Of a DNA stretch of 64,000 nt, positions 19,167-28,400 are shown in pieces. The DNA comes from Siccirubricoccus deserti (GTDB lineage: Bacteria > Pseudomonadota > Alphaproteobacteria > Acetobacterales > Acetobacteraceae), in contig NZ_JACOMF010000022.1 of the NCBI RefSeq assembly GCF_014283215.1, positions 16,274-80,273 on the forward strand, read 5' to 3'. The notes under the pieces were generated by a model. It worked only from the letters and a program-made list of their open reading frames with translations, was not told the origin of the DNA and made no database searches. Position numbers and translations under genes: made by a program. Positions within the stretch are counted from its first letter, which is position 1. Every line of letters starts with the position of its first letter.

Positions 19167-19796
19167 TTACCGCGCCTGTCGCTCCTGCGTCGCCAGCTGC
19201 GCGATCTGCCCGCGCATCGCCTGCAGCAGCGCCGCGATCGAGCCGTTGTTGCGCTGGATCACGCTGGAGTATTCGCTCCGCTGGGTAAGCCGCAAGGACG
19301 TCCCCTCGGCGATGACATCCACCACCCTGGGTTGCCCACCGACTTCGGCGACCCGCCAGTCGAGGGCGAAGGGCGCGGAGTTCGGTCGCTCGATGATGGT
19401 GTTCACCAGCACGTCATCCTCGGTGCGCTGCTGGCTGCGGCCGAGCGAGAAGCGTACTCCCTGGTACTCACCGAAGCGGGCCGAGAGGTTGCGGATCAGC
19501 GTCTCCTCGAACAGCTTCAGATATTCCTGCTGCTCCTGCGCGCTGGCCTGACGCCACCAGCGGCCGAGAATGAAGCGGCCGACACCCTCGATGTCGACCG
19601 CGCGGCGCAGCACTGCCGCTACCTTCTGCCGGCGGGTCGCGAGGTCGGAGTGGGTATCGTTCACCGCCGCCACAAGCTCCTGCCCGGTGGCCTGGATGAA
19701 GGCGGTGGCGCGGTTGGTGTCCTGCGCTGAAGCCGGGCCGGCAATGGCGAGAACGGCAAGGGAGCCAAGCAGGCTCCGGCGAACAAGGCTGGTCAT
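19167..19796 (-). CDS. mlaC: MlaC-type phospholipid-binding ABC transporter protein
   Basis: A 209-residue periplasmic protein. The signal peptide ends around GPASAQ, and the body has the MlaC/Ttg2D pattern with a helical N-half (RRAVDIEGVGRFILGRWWR) and a C-half that includes VDVIAEGTSLRLTQRSEYSSVI. MlaC carries phospholipids between outer-membrane MlaA and the inner-membrane MlaFEDB. The ATG at 19796 follows GGAGAGA. It lies 60 bases after mlaA on the same strand, so they are probably one operon. mlaFED are not in the window. Confidence 0.88.
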   Translation of the reverse strand: MTSLVRRSLLGSLAVLAIAGPASAQDTNRATAFIQATGQELVAAVNDTHSDLATRRQKVAAVLRRAVDIEGVGRFILGRWWRQASAQEQQEYLKLFEETLIRNLSARFGEYQGVRFSLGRSQQRTEDDVLVNTIIERPNSAPFALDWRVAEVGGQPRVVDVIAEGTSLRLTQRSEYSSVIQRNNGSIAALLQAMRGQIAQLATQERQAR

Positions 19797-19856
19797 GGTC
19801 AAATATCTCTCCGGGCCCGGTCCGGCTGCCAGGCTGTTGTCACGTTCCGGCCAGCG

Positions 19857-20657
19857 CTAAGGCTCGACCCCGGTTCCCACGCTGTAGCCGGTGCCACCTG
19901 CGGCCGGCGGCGCAATGATGTCGTTGCTGTTGCGGATCTCGGCATTGCGCCGCTGGCGATAGGCGCTGCGCAGCGTGGCGTAGGGGTCTAGCGAGGTGCG
20001 TTCCACATCGTCCAGCGTATTGATCAGGCTTTCGCGCGTGTCCACCACCGTAACACCGGCGCGGGTCCCGGTCAGCACATCCACGGCGACACCCTGGCCC
20101 ACCCAGGTCAGCGGATCACCGGCAATGCCCATGCCGAAGCCGGCCAGGTCGCGCGGATTGGACGGGCCGAGCACCGGGATGAACAGATACGGCCCTTCGC
20201 CCATCCCCCAGACCGCAAGGGTCTGGCCGTAATCCTCGGCATGGCCGCGCACGCCGAAATGGCTGGCCGCCACGTCGAAGATGCCGGCAATGCCGAGGGT
20301 GCTGTTGATGATGAAGCGGCCGAGCGTGTCACCGGCACGGCGTGGCTCGCCCTGCAGCATGTCGTTGGCGAGGATCACCGGGGTGCGCAGATTGCCCAGC
20401 AGATTGCGGACGCCGGTGCGCACCGGCTGCGGCACAACATCCCGATAAGCGACGGCGACCGGCCGTAGCACGACCCGGTCGATGCCCTGGTGGACGTCGT
20501 ACATGGCTCGGTTGAAGGGCTCGGCCGGGTCATTGGTCTGGCGGAATTCCGCCACCTCATCCGGGTCCGAAGGGTCGGGGCGGGTGGCGCAGCCAGCCAG
20601 CAGCGACCCGGCGAGGGTCACGGCGAGGAGCGGGATGGTCAGCGACGAAAGACGCAT
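19857..20657 (-). CDS. mlaA: MlaA/VacJ outer-membrane lipoprotein
   Basis: A lipoprotein of 266 residues. The signal peptide ends in lipobox LLAGC. The mature protein has the VacJ pattern DPAEPFNRAMYDVHQGID, VRNLLGNLRTP, FIINSTLGIAGIFDVA and GPYLFIPVLGPSNPRD. It removes misplaced phospholipid from the outer leaflet together with porins and hands it to MlaC, encoded just downstream. The ATG at 20657 has GAGGG about 10 bases upstream; an in-frame ATG at 20675 is possible. Confidence 0.92.
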   Translation of the reverse strand: MRLSSLTIPLLAVTLAGSLLAGCATRPDPSDPDEVAEFRQTNDPAEPFNRAMYDVHQGIDRVVLRPVAVAYRDVVPQPVRTGVRNLLGNLRTPVILANDMLQGEPRRAGDTLGRFIINSTLGIAGIFDVAASHFGVRGHAEDYGQTLAVWGMGEGPYLFIPVLGPSNPRDLAGFGMGIAGDPLTWVGQGVAVDVLTGTRAGVTVVDTRESLINTLDDVERTSLDPYATLRSAYRQRRNAEIRNSNDIIAPPAAGGTGYSVGTGVEP

Positions 20658-20675
20658 CTGCGGCGGAGCCCTCAT

Positions 20676-21053
20676 GCCTCGGGTGGGGGAAGCGCCGGCA
20701 CATGCCTCCCGACCTACCAGGAACGATACCCAGCGAACCGGTCGCGGTACCGATCCCAGGGCGCCGCGCTCAGCCTATCATAAATCATGCCTGCTGGCGC
20801 ACACCGGACGGCCCCGCCATCAGATCCACGCCACCAGATAGCCTGCCTGCGCCTGACGTCCACCTAGGGCTGCGGGTCAGGTCATAATCTGGTGCGCAAT
20901 CTGCCGTTTCCAACCTGCGGCCCTGGCCGCCTGCTGTGCCGCGACGACACCGGTTGCGGGCCTTTAACACTTTTTGCCGCGTTTCCGTAACGCCACAACA
21001 CGTAACCCGAACCAACGCTTGCGATCGTGACAAGAAGACGGCATTTCCCCGCC
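20676..21053. other. Divergent promoter region mlaA / metF
   Basis: About 375 bases separate the divergent mlaA and metF starts. It was checked for SAM- or SAH-type riboswitch landmarks before metF and none could be supported. A GTG at 21027 in frame with metF is an alternative start. Confidence 0.5.
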
Positions 21054-22004
21054 ATGGATCAGACCCTTCACCCTGCTACCGGAACGCTCCAGCGCTGGCT
21101 GACCGGCCCGCGGGTCGGCGGCCTGCCGAATCTGGCCGAATTGCCGGCCCCGAAGCTGTCCTTCGAATTCTTCCCGCCGCGCACTGAAGCGCTGGAGGCC
21201 CAGCTCTGGGCCTGTATCCGCCGGCTGGAGCCGCTGCAGCCCCGCTTCGTCTCGGTCACCTATGGGGCGGGTGGCACCACCCAGGCGCGCACCCATGCGA
21301 CGGTCGCCCGCATCATCCGCGAGACCAGCCTGACCCCGGCAGCACATCTGACCTGCGTCGGCGCCCCGCGCGGCGAGGTGGATGACGTCGCCCGAGCCTA
21401 TTGGGACGCCGGGGTACGCCATATTGTCGCCCTGCGCGGCGATGCCCCCGCCGGGGTGGAGCGCTACGAGCCGCACCCGGAAGGCTACGCCTATGCCGCC
21501 GACCTGGTCGCCGGCCTGGCCCGCGTCGCACCCTTCGAGATCAGCGTCGCGGCCTATCCCGAGACCCACCCGACGGCGCAATCGGCCGGCCATGACCTCG
21601 ACAACCTGAAGCGCAAGATCGACGCCGGGGCGACCCGGGCGATCACCCAGTATTTCTTCGATACCGACACCTACCTGCGCTTCCTCGACCGCTGTGCCGC
21701 GGCCGGCATCACCGTGCCGATCGTGCCCGGCATCATGCCGGTGTCCAACTTCGTCCAGATGAAGAAATTCTCCGCCATGTGCGGCGCCGGCGTGCCGGAG
21801 TGGATGGGCCGGCTGTTCGAGGGGCTGGAGGAGGATGCCGATACCCGTCGCCTGGTTGCCGCGGTGGTGGCGGCGGAGCAGGTGCGGCTGCTGCAGGCCA
21901 ATGGCGTCGACGAGTTCCACTTCTACACGCTGAACCGCTCCGACCTGGTCTATGCCATCGCCCATCTGCTGGGCGCCCGTCCGGCCGCGCCGGGCCAGGC
22001 CTGA
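21054..22004 (+). CDS. metF: 5,10-methylenetetrahydrofolate reductase
   Basis: It reduces 5,10-methylene-THF to 5-methyl-THF with FAD, supplying methionine synthase. The TIM barrel begins KLSFEFFPPRT, and FVSVTYGAGGTT, HLTCVG, VALRGDAP and the late FHFYTLNR are all present. From the ATG at 21054 it has 316 residues; a GTG nine codons upstream is possible. It is a single gene, convergent with the capsule operon, whose last stop lies 32 bases away. Confidence 0.95.
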   Translation: MDQTLHPATGTLQRWLTGPRVGGLPNLAELPAPKLSFEFFPPRTEALEAQLWACIRRLEPLQPRFVSVTYGAGGTTQARTHATVARIIRETSLTPAAHLTCVGAPRGEVDDVARAYWDAGVRHIVALRGDAPAGVERYEPHPEGYAYAADLVAGLARVAPFEISVAAYPETHPTAQSAGHDLDNLKRKIDAGATRAITQYFFDTDTYLRFLDRCAAAGITVPIVPGIMPVSNFVQMKKFSAMCGAGVPEWMGRLFEGLEEDADTRRLVAAVVAAEQVRLLQANGVDEFHFYTLNRSDLVYAIAHLLGARPAAPGQA

Positions 22005-22035
22005 CAGCATTCGTCGGTGGTGCGGCCCGCCTCGA

Positions 22036-23337
22036 TCACGCCCCCGCCGGCATCGGCAGGTTGATGACGTCGAGGTGCAGCCGCCGCACCGTGGCGGAAA
22101 CCGCGGCATCCAGCCCCGGTCGGGCGTAATAGCCGCCGCGGACATGCAGGCAGCCGGCGACTGCCCGTAGGAATGCCTCGGCCAGCCCGGCATCCGGCGG
22201 CGGCGCCTCCTGCCAGAAGGCGTCCGTGCTGCCTTGCCAGACCAGCCCCGGCACGTCGTACAGCGCCTGGCCGAGCACCCGCATCGCCCGCCCAAGGGCG
22301 ATGGCGCGCACCCCGAGCGTGCTGTTGATGGTGAGCACGCCATGGCAGGCGAGGATCGCCTCATCCATCGGCAGCGCCCCCCCGAGGAAATGCACCCGCC
22401 CTGCGACTCCGGCCGCGGCGGCGATCCGCCGGATGCGGCGGCCCCAGCGCTTCAGCCCGGGGTCGAGCGGATGCACCTTCACCAGCAGATGCGCATCCGC
22501 CGCGGCGCCGCGGGCGAAGCTGCCAACCACCTCGGCGATGGCGCTGTCATTGTCGTCGAAGCGGGAATAGGCGCGGATGGAGAAGTCATTCTCCATCTGC
22601 ATGGCGAAGAGATAGAGCGGCCCGTGGCCTGCCAGCGCCGCGATCCGGGCGCGGTCCTGCCGGGTCGCGCGCCGCCGCAGCAGCAGGCGCAGGCCGGTGC
22701 CGAGATAGGCCGGGATCGGCGAGTGTAGCAGCCAGCTCTCATAATGGCGGAAGCGCCAGGGCAGCAGCGAAGCCAGGTGGAAGGCCATGTCCCAGCGCGC
22801 CTGCAAGGGGAAGCTCTCGGCGAAGCGCGGGCTGAAGTCGGGCGGCGGACAGGCCGCGGCCAGCGCCCGAATCGCCTCCGGCGAGCGCGGGAAGCGGCTG
22901 GCCGGACCCATGCCGTCGCGCTCCAGCACCACCCAATCGGGGCGGAGATAGCCGAAATCGGTTACCGTCACGGCAATGCCGCGCGCCCGGGCGGCGGCGA
23001 TCGCCTCGCGGTGGCGCGGCCGCTGCTCGCCGAGCAGCACCAGATCGGTGATCGCCTCGCGGTCGAGGAAATCCCCGATGAAGCCCGGCCACTCCGCCGG
23101 CCTGCCATGGAACTCCGCCACCTCGCCGCCCCGCCAGAACAGCCGGTCGCCCAGGCAGAGGTTGATGCGGAAGGTGGCATGGCCGAGCGCCCGGAGCCCG
23201 GCGGCGACTTCGGCAAAGAAGGGGCTGATCGGCCCCTGGAGGAACAGGAAGCGGCGCGGCGGCTGCCCTGACGCGGCGCAGGCGCTCAACTTCGCATCGG
23301 AGCTGACGGCGGCGGTCAGCCGGCTGAGGCTGGTCAT
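22036..23337 (-). CDS. rkpJ: KpsS/RkpJ-like capsule polysaccharide protein
   Basis: A 433-residue protein of the capsule-synthesis family (Pfam Capsule_synth), which includes KpsS and KpsC Kdo transferases and rhizobial RkpJ. The N-half has FLFLQGPISPFFAEVAAGLRALGH, and the C-half has LLVKVHPLD, GVLTINSTLGVRAIALGR and RVLGQALYDVPGL, the usual signature around the substrate site. The start at 23337 forms an ATGA overlap with the formyltransferase stop. Being last in the operon after a lipid synthase, it probably attaches the first linker sugars (Kdo in Kps systems) to the lipid anchor. The exact sugar is an inference. Confidence 0.82.
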   Translation of the reverse strand: MTSLSRLTAAVSSDAKLSACAASGQPPRRFLFLQGPISPFFAEVAAGLRALGHATFRINLCLGDRLFWRGGEVAEFHGRPAEWPGFIGDFLDREAITDLVLLGEQRPRHREAIAAARARGIAVTVTDFGYLRPDWVVLERDGMGPASRFPRSPEAIRALAAACPPPDFSPRFAESFPLQARWDMAFHLASLLPWRFRHYESWLLHSPIPAYLGTGLRLLLRRRATRQDRARIAALAGHGPLYLFAMQMENDFSIRAYSRFDDNDSAIAEVVGSFARGAAADAHLLVKVHPLDPGLKRWGRRIRRIAAAAGVAGRVHFLGGALPMDEAILACHGVLTINSTLGVRAIALGRAMRVLGQALYDVPGLVWQGSTDAFWQEAPPPDAGLAEAFLRAVAGCLHVRGGYYARPGLDAAVSATVRRLHLDVINLPMPAGA

Positions 23338-24140
23338 GCCCGCACGCCAAGCGCGGCCCGCAGGTCGGCGGCATCGACCAGCCCGCCCTGCGCCGCGGCG
23401 GCGCGCAGCACGGCGGGGGACGGGAAGGGGCAATAGGGCAGGGGGATGACCTCCCTGGCGGGCGCGGCGCCTCCGGCCAGCGCATGCAGGGTGGAAGCCA
23501 GCAGCGGCACCCCGGCGGCGTGCAGCGCTCGTGCCGCGGCCGAGGCGGTACTGCGCTCCGCCAGCGCCACCGCTCGCTGCGCCAGTATGGCGCCGGCATC
23601 GATCCGTGGCGCCAGCCGGTGCACCGTCACGCCGAAGCGTGTCGGCACCTCCGCCCGTGCCCAGATGGTCGGCACCGGCCCGCGATGGTGCGGCAGCAGC
23701 GAGGGATGCAGGTTCACTCCGCCGAACGGCACCGCTGCCAGGGTCTCGGCACTGAGGATCTGGTCGAAATGGAAGGTGACGATGATGTCGGCGCGGGCTT
23801 GGCGCAGCGCCTCGCGAAAGGATGGCGCATTGACCTCCGCCACCTCGACCAGCGGAATGCCGCGCCGCCGGGCGAAGCGGGCGAGGTCGCCTGGCTGGCC
23901 GAGCCGCCGGCGCAGCCTGCCCAGCAGATCCGGCAGCCCGTAATTCACCCAGAGATAGGGCAGCAGCCGTGGACCGGAGCGCCGCAGGTGCCGCCACGCC
24001 TGCCGCAGCGGTCCACCAGCGCCGGGCCGGAACAGCACCGACCGGCCGATCAGCGCCACGCCGCTGCCGTGGTCGCGCAGGAAGGCGCCGACCGCGGCCG
24101 CGCTCAACGCACTCTCGAGGGTCAGCAGCGCGATCCGCAC
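23334..24140 (-). CDS. Formyltransferase-fold protein (Fmt/ArnA type)
   Basis: A 268-residue protein with the formyl-tetrahydrofolate-dependent transferase fold. The catalytic set is present as Asn143 and His145 in NLHPSLLPHHRG and Asp181 in RIDAGAIL. It is too short for tRNA formyltransferase and lacks the Fmt C-terminal domain. The N-terminal region contains FLRDHG...IGRSVLF. The start is GTG at 24140, four bases after the upstream stop; the downstream overlap is ATGA. In this setting it could formylate the amine made by the alpha-oxoamine synthase, or an aminosugar of the glycan. Confidence 0.82.
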   Translation of the reverse strand: MRIALLTLESALSAAAVGAFLRDHGSGVALIGRSVLFRPGAGGPLRQAWRHLRRSGPRLLPYLWVNYGLPDLLGRLRRRLGQPGDLARFARRRGIPLVEVAEVNAPSFREALRQARADIIVTFHFDQILSAETLAAVPFGGVNLHPSLLPHHRGPVPTIWARAEVPTRFGVTVHRLAPRIDAGAILAQRAVALAERSTASAAARALHAAGVPLLASTLHALAGGAAPAREVIPLPYCPFPSPAVLRAAAAQGGLVDAADLRAALGVRA

Positions 24141-24144
24141 CCGC

Positions 24145-25467
24145 TCAGGACGCCTTGAGCCGTAACGCCGCGGCGCCGTCGCGCGCCGCGACCATGGCCG
24201 AGATCGCTTGGCCGATATCCTCGGCGCTGTGCTCGGCAGAGAGGAAGAAGCGCAGCCGCGCCGAGCGCTCCGGCACCACCGGGAAGAGGATGGGCTGGAC
24301 ATTCACCCCCGCCTCGAACAGCGCCGCCGCCATGCGGGCGGCCAGCACCGAACTGCCGAGGATGACCGGCACGATCCCGAGCCCGGCCGAGCCGCCGGTG
24401 TCGAAGCCGGCGGCGCGGGCCAGGCTGAGGAAGAGCTGCGCATTGGCCTGCAGCGCCGCCACCCGCCAGGGCTCGGCATGCAGGATGTGCAGCGATTCCA
24501 GCGCCGCCGCCGCCAGCGGCGGGGCCAAGCCGACTGAGTAGACGAAGCCTGGCGCTGAATGCCGCAGCAGGTCGATCAGCCGCTGCCGCCCGGCGATATA
24601 GCCGCCGCAGGCCGAGAGCGTCTTGGAGAGCGTGCCCATCCAGATATCGACCTGGTCGGCTGCGACATTGCATTGCTCGGCGATGCCACGTCCGGTGGCG
24701 CCCAGCACGCCGAGCGAATGCGCCTCATCGACCATCAGCAGCGCGTCGTGCCGGCGGGCGAGGGTGGTGAAGTGCTCCAGCGCCGGCAGGTCGCCATCCA
24801 TGCTGTAATGCCCCTCGATCACCAGCAGGGCGCGGCCGTGGCGGCGGCGATGGGCGATCAGCTCGCGTTCCGCCGCCTGCCAGTCATTGTGCGGGAAGGC
24901 GATGCGGCGGGCGCCGGACAGCCGAGCCCCCTCGGCGACGGAGTTGTGGATGAGCTGGTCGTGCACCACCAGATCGCGCGGCCCGAGCAGATGTCCGACC
25001 ACGGTGACATTGGTGGCATGGCCGCTGACGAAGGCGAGGCAAGCCTCGGCGCCGTAATGCGCGGCGAGTGCCGTCTCCAGCGCCGCATGCACCGGCCGCT
25101 CGCCGGAAGCGAGGCGGGAGGCGGAGGCGGAGACGCCATGCCGGTCGATTGCTGCCTTGGCCGCCGCCGCGACGCGGGCATCGCCATTCAGCCCGAGGTA
25201 GTTGTAGGAGGCGAAATTCACGAAATCCCGGCCGCCGATGCTGCTGTGCGCGCCGGCGATGCCGTCATGCGGGCGGAAATAAGGGCTCTCCAGGCCAAGC
25301 GCCTCGCCCGCCTCCCGCACCATCTCGAGGTCGCGGATGCCGGGCAGGGTGGCGAGGTCGCGGCCCGGGCTTTCGGCCGGGCCAGCCTCCGCCTCGGCGC
25401 GGCGCTTCGACAGCCGGTGCAGCAGCGCCGTGCGGGCGGTGGCGGAAAGGCCGAAGCCCTGGGTCAT
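24145..25467 (-). CDS. rkpG: RkpG-like alpha-oxoamine synthase (AONS family)
   Basis: A 440-residue PLP enzyme of the 8-amino-7-oxononanoate synthase / serine palmitoyltransferase family. It condenses an acyl thioester with an amino acid, losing CO2. VDEAHSLGVLG and the PLP Lys at about 282 in GTLSKTLSACGG are present. An N-terminal extension of about 80 residues precedes NFASYNYLGL; this is longer than BioF and like RkpG and PKS-linked AONS. Its ATG overlaps the synthase stop (ATGA). No biotin genes are nearby. Inference: it releases the chain from the upstream ACP as an alpha-oxoamine, a sphingoid-like base. Confidence 0.85.
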   Translation of the reverse strand: MTQGFGLSATARTALLHRLSKRRAEAEAGPAESPGRDLATLPGIRDLEMVREAGEALGLESPYFRPHDGIAGAHSSIGGRDFVNFASYNYLGLNGDARVAAAAKAAIDRHGVSASASRLASGERPVHAALETALAAHYGAEACLAFVSGHATNVTVVGHLLGPRDLVVHDQLIHNSVAEGARLSGARRIAFPHNDWQAAERELIAHRRRHGRALLVIEGHYSMDGDLPALEHFTTLARRHDALLMVDEAHSLGVLGATGRGIAEQCNVAADQVDIWMGTLSKTLSACGGYIAGRQRLIDLLRHSAPGFVYSVGLAPPLAAAALESLHILHAEPWRVAALQANAQLFLSLARAAGFDTGGSAGLGIVPVILGSSVLAARMAAALFEAGVNVQPILFPVVPERSARLRFFLSAEHSAEDIGQAISAMVAARDGAAALRLKAS

Positions 25468-28400
25468 GCCGCGACCTCCAGCCCATCCGCCGGCGGCGGC
25501 TCATGTGCCGCGATCATCGCCGCCACATCGGCCTCTGGCCTCGTGTCCCGTACCGTCTCGGCGATGCGGCGGGCGAGGCCGTCGACGCTCAGCGTATCCG
25601 TCACCGCGCCGAGCGGCACCGGCAGGCCGAGCCGCTGCTCGAGCGCGGTGCGCAACTCCATCCCCCCCAAACTGTCGAGGCCGAGCCCGGCCAGCGGCGC
25701 ATCGGCGGTGACCGCGGGCGGCGGCAGCCGCAGGATGCGGCAGAGCTCCGTCACCAGCGTCTCCCGCAACAGGGTCAGTGCCTCCGCTTCGCTGGCCGTG
25801 CGCAGCCGGGCGCGGAGATCGGCGGCATCGGCGCTCGGCGGGGCGGCGGCGCGCACCGCCTCGAAGGCAGGCTCGGCCAGCAGCGCCAGGGCTTGGCCGG
25901 CTTCGGCCCAGGAGATGCGGGCCAGGCCGATCGAGGTGGCGTCGGTGGCGAGCAGCGCCGGTAGGGCGCTGAGCGCCGCCTCCGCGGTCATTGGCGTGGT
26001 GCCGAGGCGGCGGCGCAGGATCTCAAGCGTCGCGGCGTCGCCGGCCAGCATCCCGGCATCGGCGATCGGCCCCCAGCCGATGGCCATCGCAGGCCGGCCG
26101 GCGGCGCGGCGGCGGCGGGCCAGCGCCTCCAGCGCCGCATTGGCGGCGACATAGGCGGCTTGGCCAGGGTTGCCGATGGCGACCGTCGCCGAGGAGAACA
26201 GCAGGAACAGCGCCAGCGGGTCCTCGGCCGTTGCCCGGTCAAGATTCTCGGCAATCGACAGCTTGGCGGCGAGCACCGGCGCGGCGCGAGCGGGGTCAAG
26301 CACCGCGGCGGCGCCATCGGCCAGCACCGCGGCCGCATGCACCACGCCGCGGATCGGCGGCATGCTGGCGCGCAAGGATTGCAGGGTGCGGCAGAGCGCG
26401 TCAGGGTCGGTAGCGTCGCAGGCGTGCAGCGTGGCGGCCGCGCCACGGGCGGCGAGGTCGCGCAGCAGCGCATCGGCGCCCGGCGCGGCCGGGCCGCGGC
26501 GCGAGAGCAGCGCCAGATGATGGACGCCCTGCGCCGCCAGCCAGCGCGCCGCGGCGGCGCCGAAGCCCTGGGTGCCGCCGATCACCACCACCGTTCCACG
26601 GGCCGCCTGCTGGATCGGCGCACCACGCCACAGCGGCGCCGAGACCGCCGGCGCGCGGATCACCAGCTTACCGATATGGCTGCTGGCCTGGAGCGTACGG
26701 AAGGCGGCCTCCACCTCGGTGGCGGCGTGTTCGATGGCCGGCAGCGGGCGGAAGCTGCCGGTGGAGAGCCGGTTGGCGATGCCGGCCAGCAGCCGTGCGG
26801 CATGCTCCGGACGGGCGCGCGGCAACTCGTCCACATCCACCGCGAACCAGGTGGCGTTGCGACGCAGCGGGCGCAGCGGCACCCGGCGCCCCTCGGCGAA
26901 GTCGCGCTTGCCCAGCTCGATGAACCGGCCGAAGGGGCGGAGCAGGCCAAGCGAACGTTCCATCGCCTCGCCAGCCAGGGAGTTCAGCACCACATCGACG
27001 CCATCCGGCCAATGCGCCCGTAGCGCATCGGCGAAGCCGGGATCCCGGCTGTCCAGCACCAGCTCGGCGCCGGCGGCACGCAGGAAGGCCCGCTTGGCAG
27101 GCGTGCCGGCAGTGGCGGCGACGCGGGCGCCATGCGCCAGCGCCACCTGCAAGGCCGCGAGCCCGACGGCGCCGGCGCCACCATGGATCAGCACCCGCTC
27201 CCCGGGCTCGATCCGAGCCAACTCCTCGAGGCTATGGACGGCGGTGAGGAAGGCGACGGGGACGGTCGCCGCGGCGGCGGCCTCGATGCCGGCCGGCAGC
27301 GGCGCCAGCGCTTCGGCCCGGGTCAGCGCATGGGTGGCGAGCGCCGCAGGGGCGATGCCGAAGACCCGGTCGCCGGGCCTGAGCGCGACCGCCTCGCCCA
27401 CCGCCTCGACCACGCCGGCGCATTCCATGCCGAGGCCGGGGCCGGTGAAGCCCGGCAGCAGCGCCTCCTCCGGCAGCAGGCCGAGTGCCCACATTACGTC
27501 GCGGAAATTCAACCCCGCCGCCTCGACCCGCAGCAGCACCTCCCCCGGGCCGGGCGCCGGCAGGGTCAGCGGTGCCCAATGCAGGCTGCCGAGTTGTCCC
27601 GGCACCGGCACCTGCAGGCCGAGCGGCCCACCCTGCGGCGGCGCCGGCGGCAACCCGGCACGCAGCCGGGGCACCAGCCGGCCGGCGGAGGTCAGGGTCA
27701 CCTCCGGCTCGCTGTCGCCATCGTTCAGCAACTCGGTGGCGAGGCGGCGCGCCGCGGCCTCCGGCGCCAGGGCGGGGCAGAGGTCGATCCGCCGCGGCCG
27801 CAGCCCTGGATGCTCATTCGCCAGCACCCGGCCGAGGGCGAAGCTGGCGGCCGCCTGCGGCTCATGCCCACCGCCCGGCTCCGGCTGCTGGCCGCCGCGG
27901 GTGACGATGGCGAAGCCCGCCGCACTGCCCTCGGCCGCCGCGGCGAGGCACGCCAGCCCGGCCAGTGTTCCGGCCAACTCGGCTGGGGCGTCGCCGCCGG
28001 TCGCCAGGGCGACGACCAGCGTGCCTTGCAGGGATTTGGGCGGCACAGCGGCAGCATCGGCCAACTCGACCGCGGTCACGCTGGCGCCGCGCGCCTGCAG
28101 GGCGGCGGTGACGGCGCGTTTCAGCCCGGCAGCGCCGGCATCGGCGAAGAGCGCGACGCGGCGCAGCTTCGGCGCCGCCAGCACCTCGGCGCCGGTCGGG
28201 CCGCGGGCACCGATCAGCACCGCCGGCCAGGGCGCCGCGTCCAGCCGTTCGATCGCCGCGGCCTCCCAGCCCTCCTCTGCCAATGCAGCGTCCCAGGCCT
28301 CGGCCCCAGGCAGCGGCGAGGCGCCGCCCGGCGTGACCCACCAGGAGGGGTTCTGGCCGCAGCAGAAATTCCACAGCCGGCCAGGCAGCGGCTCCACCAG

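Noticed and set aside
20870..21053. SAM or SAH riboswitch before metF
   Set aside because: No consensus core or pseudoknot partners of the SAM-II, SAM-V or SAH classes could be matched.
23334..24140. Methionyl-tRNA formyltransferase
   Set aside because: It lacks the Fmt C-terminal domain and sits within a capsule-lipid operon instead of beside def.
24145..25467. BioF (biotin synthesis) as the role of the AONS gene
   Set aside because: It has an N-terminal extension, no bio genes nearby, and is coupled to a PKS lacking a release domain.
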